Source of the DNA: JASFRI01 sp050115015
GTDB lineage: Bacteria; Acidobacteriota; Polarisedimenticolia; CBDVAL01
NCBI GenBank assembly: GCA_050115015.1
Contig: JASFRI010000281.1
Location: forward strand, 1 to 5,930
Direction: 5' to 3'
DNA: 5,930 nt
Shown here: one piece after another, positions 5,284 to 5,930 of the stretch
Layout of the letters: the number at the start of each line of letters is the position of its first letter
Position numbering within the stretch: position 1 is the stretch's first letter
Notes under the pieces: model-generated
Databases searched by the model: none
The model's input: the letters and a program-made list of their open reading frames with translations, nothing else
What the model was told of the DNA's origin: nothing
Position numbers and translations under genes: made by a program

Positions 5284-5930
5284 GCGAGGTCTCCATCGTG
5301 ATCCCGAGCTGGAACGGGCGGGACCTGCTGGAGCGCCATCTCCCGGCGGTGCTGGAGGCGTGCGCCGGTGGGGAGGTGGTGGTCTGCGACGACGGCTCCA
5401 CCGATGGCACGACGGCGTTCCTCGCGCGGCGGTTTCCCTCGGTTCGGGTCATCGCCCGGGACCGCAATGGAGGGTTCGCCGCGGCGGTGAACGACGGGAT
5501 GACCGCTGCCGGCGGTCGGATCGCGGTCTGCCTCAACAACGACGTCCGACCCGACCGCGGCTTCCTGGAGCCGCTGCTCGCCACCCTGGGGGACGATCCC
5601 TCGCTGTTCGCGGCGGTGCCGCGGATGTGGAATCCGCGCTTCGGCGGGGACGAGTCGCGGACCCTCGGGAACTTCCGCCGCGGGCTGCTGGACATCGTGT
5701 TCCCGGACCGGGACGGCGGGGCGGGACCCACGGGTCCGACGCCGGTCCTCTACGCATGCGGGGGGGCCGCAGCCTACCGGCGCGAGCGGTTCCTGGAGCT
5801 GGGGGGCTTCCACCCGGTCTTCCATCCCTTCTACTGGGAGGACGTGGATCTGGGATGGCGCGCCTGGCGGCGCGGCTGGGGAAGCGTGCACGTGCCTTCC
5901 GCCGCCGTCCACCACGAGGGGGGCGCCACC
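5280..5930 (+). CDS. Family 2 glycosyltransferase (3' end outside window)
   Basis: The first 217 residues of a GT-A fold, family 2 glycosyltransferase, open to the right edge. Seen in the protein: SIVIPSWNG (5-13), the nucleotide-sugar-binding DDGSTDGT (37-44), RNGGFAAAVNDG (62-73), LNNDV (85-89) in the place of the metal-binding DXD motif, a CGGAAAYRRERF segment (160-171) in the acceptor-side region, GGFHPVF, and the WEDVDLGWRAWRRGW stretch (186-200) with the probable catalytic Asp in the ED motif. It ends at HHEGGAT, close to the typical end of the catalytic core, so some C-terminal sequence is missing. This pattern is common in rhamnosyl- and other O-antigen or exopolysaccharide transferases acting at the cytoplasmic face of the membrane. 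Donor and acceptor cannot be told. The ATG overlaps the flippase stop as ATGA, and no strong Shine-Dalgarno is seen, so translation is probably coupled to the flippase. Confidence 0.9.
   Translation, partial: MSEVSIVIPSWNGRDLLERHLPAVLEACAGGEVVVCDDGSTDGTTAFLARRFPSVRVIARDRNGGFAAAVNDGMTAAGGRIAVCLNNDVRPDRGFLEPLLATLGDDPSLFAAVPRMWNPRFGGDESRTLGNFRRGLLDIVFPDRDGGAGPTGPTPVLYACGGAAAYRRERFLELGGFHPVFHPFYWEDVDLGWRAWRRGWGSVHVPSAAVHHEGGAT

Noticed and set aside
5172..5915. - strand open frames opposite the glycosyltransferase
   Set aside because: The + strand frame from 5280 shows a full set of GT2 motifs. The - strand products are compositionally biased and unrecognisable.

Overview
The window is very GC-rich (roughly 70% by eye). 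Every convincing gene lies on the + strand, with strong third-position G/C preference and mostly good Shine-Dalgarno sequences. This fits a high-GC bacterium. The Wzx-type flippase together with nucleotide-sugar genes points to surface polysaccharide assembly, most often O-antigen in a Gram-negative cell. The sequence alone does not fix the phylum.

Layout: (1) 2-376 is the 3' part of a shikimate kinase gene (aroK), cut by the window's left edge. (2) 377-472 is a short gap that holds a perfect TATAAT hexamer at its left border and an AGGAG ribosome binding site at its right end. (3) 473-1546 is GDP-mannose 4,6-dehydratase (gmd). (4) 1566-2777 is a DegT/DnrJ/EryC1/StrS-fold, PLP-type enzyme in which the normal catalytic lysine is replaced by histidine. 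(5) 2790-3761 is an SDR epimerase/reductase that keeps all the catalytic residues of GDP-fucose synthase/GDP-colitose synthase. (6) 3796-5283 is a multi-spanning oligosaccharide flippase (Wzx type). (7) 5280 to the right edge is a family 2 glycosyltransferase, cut by the window end. Genes 3 to 7 are separated by 19, 12, 34 and -4 nt and look like one operon.

Taken together, genes 3 to 5 read as a pathway. Gmd makes GDP-4-keto-6-deoxymannose. The His-variant DegT enzyme probably removes the C3 hydroxyl, as ColD does, rather than adding an amino group. The third enzyme would then epimerise C5 and reduce C4, as ColC does. The predicted product is GDP-L-colitose or a close 3,6-dideoxyhexose, which the glycosyltransferase(s) would add to a lipid-linked glycan and the flippase would export. 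The pathway is an inference from active-site residues and gene order. The DegT protein differs enough around its active site that a related but different chemistry is possible. This cassette is the most interesting content of the window. No RNA genes, CRISPR arrays, insertion sequences or convincing terminators were seen.
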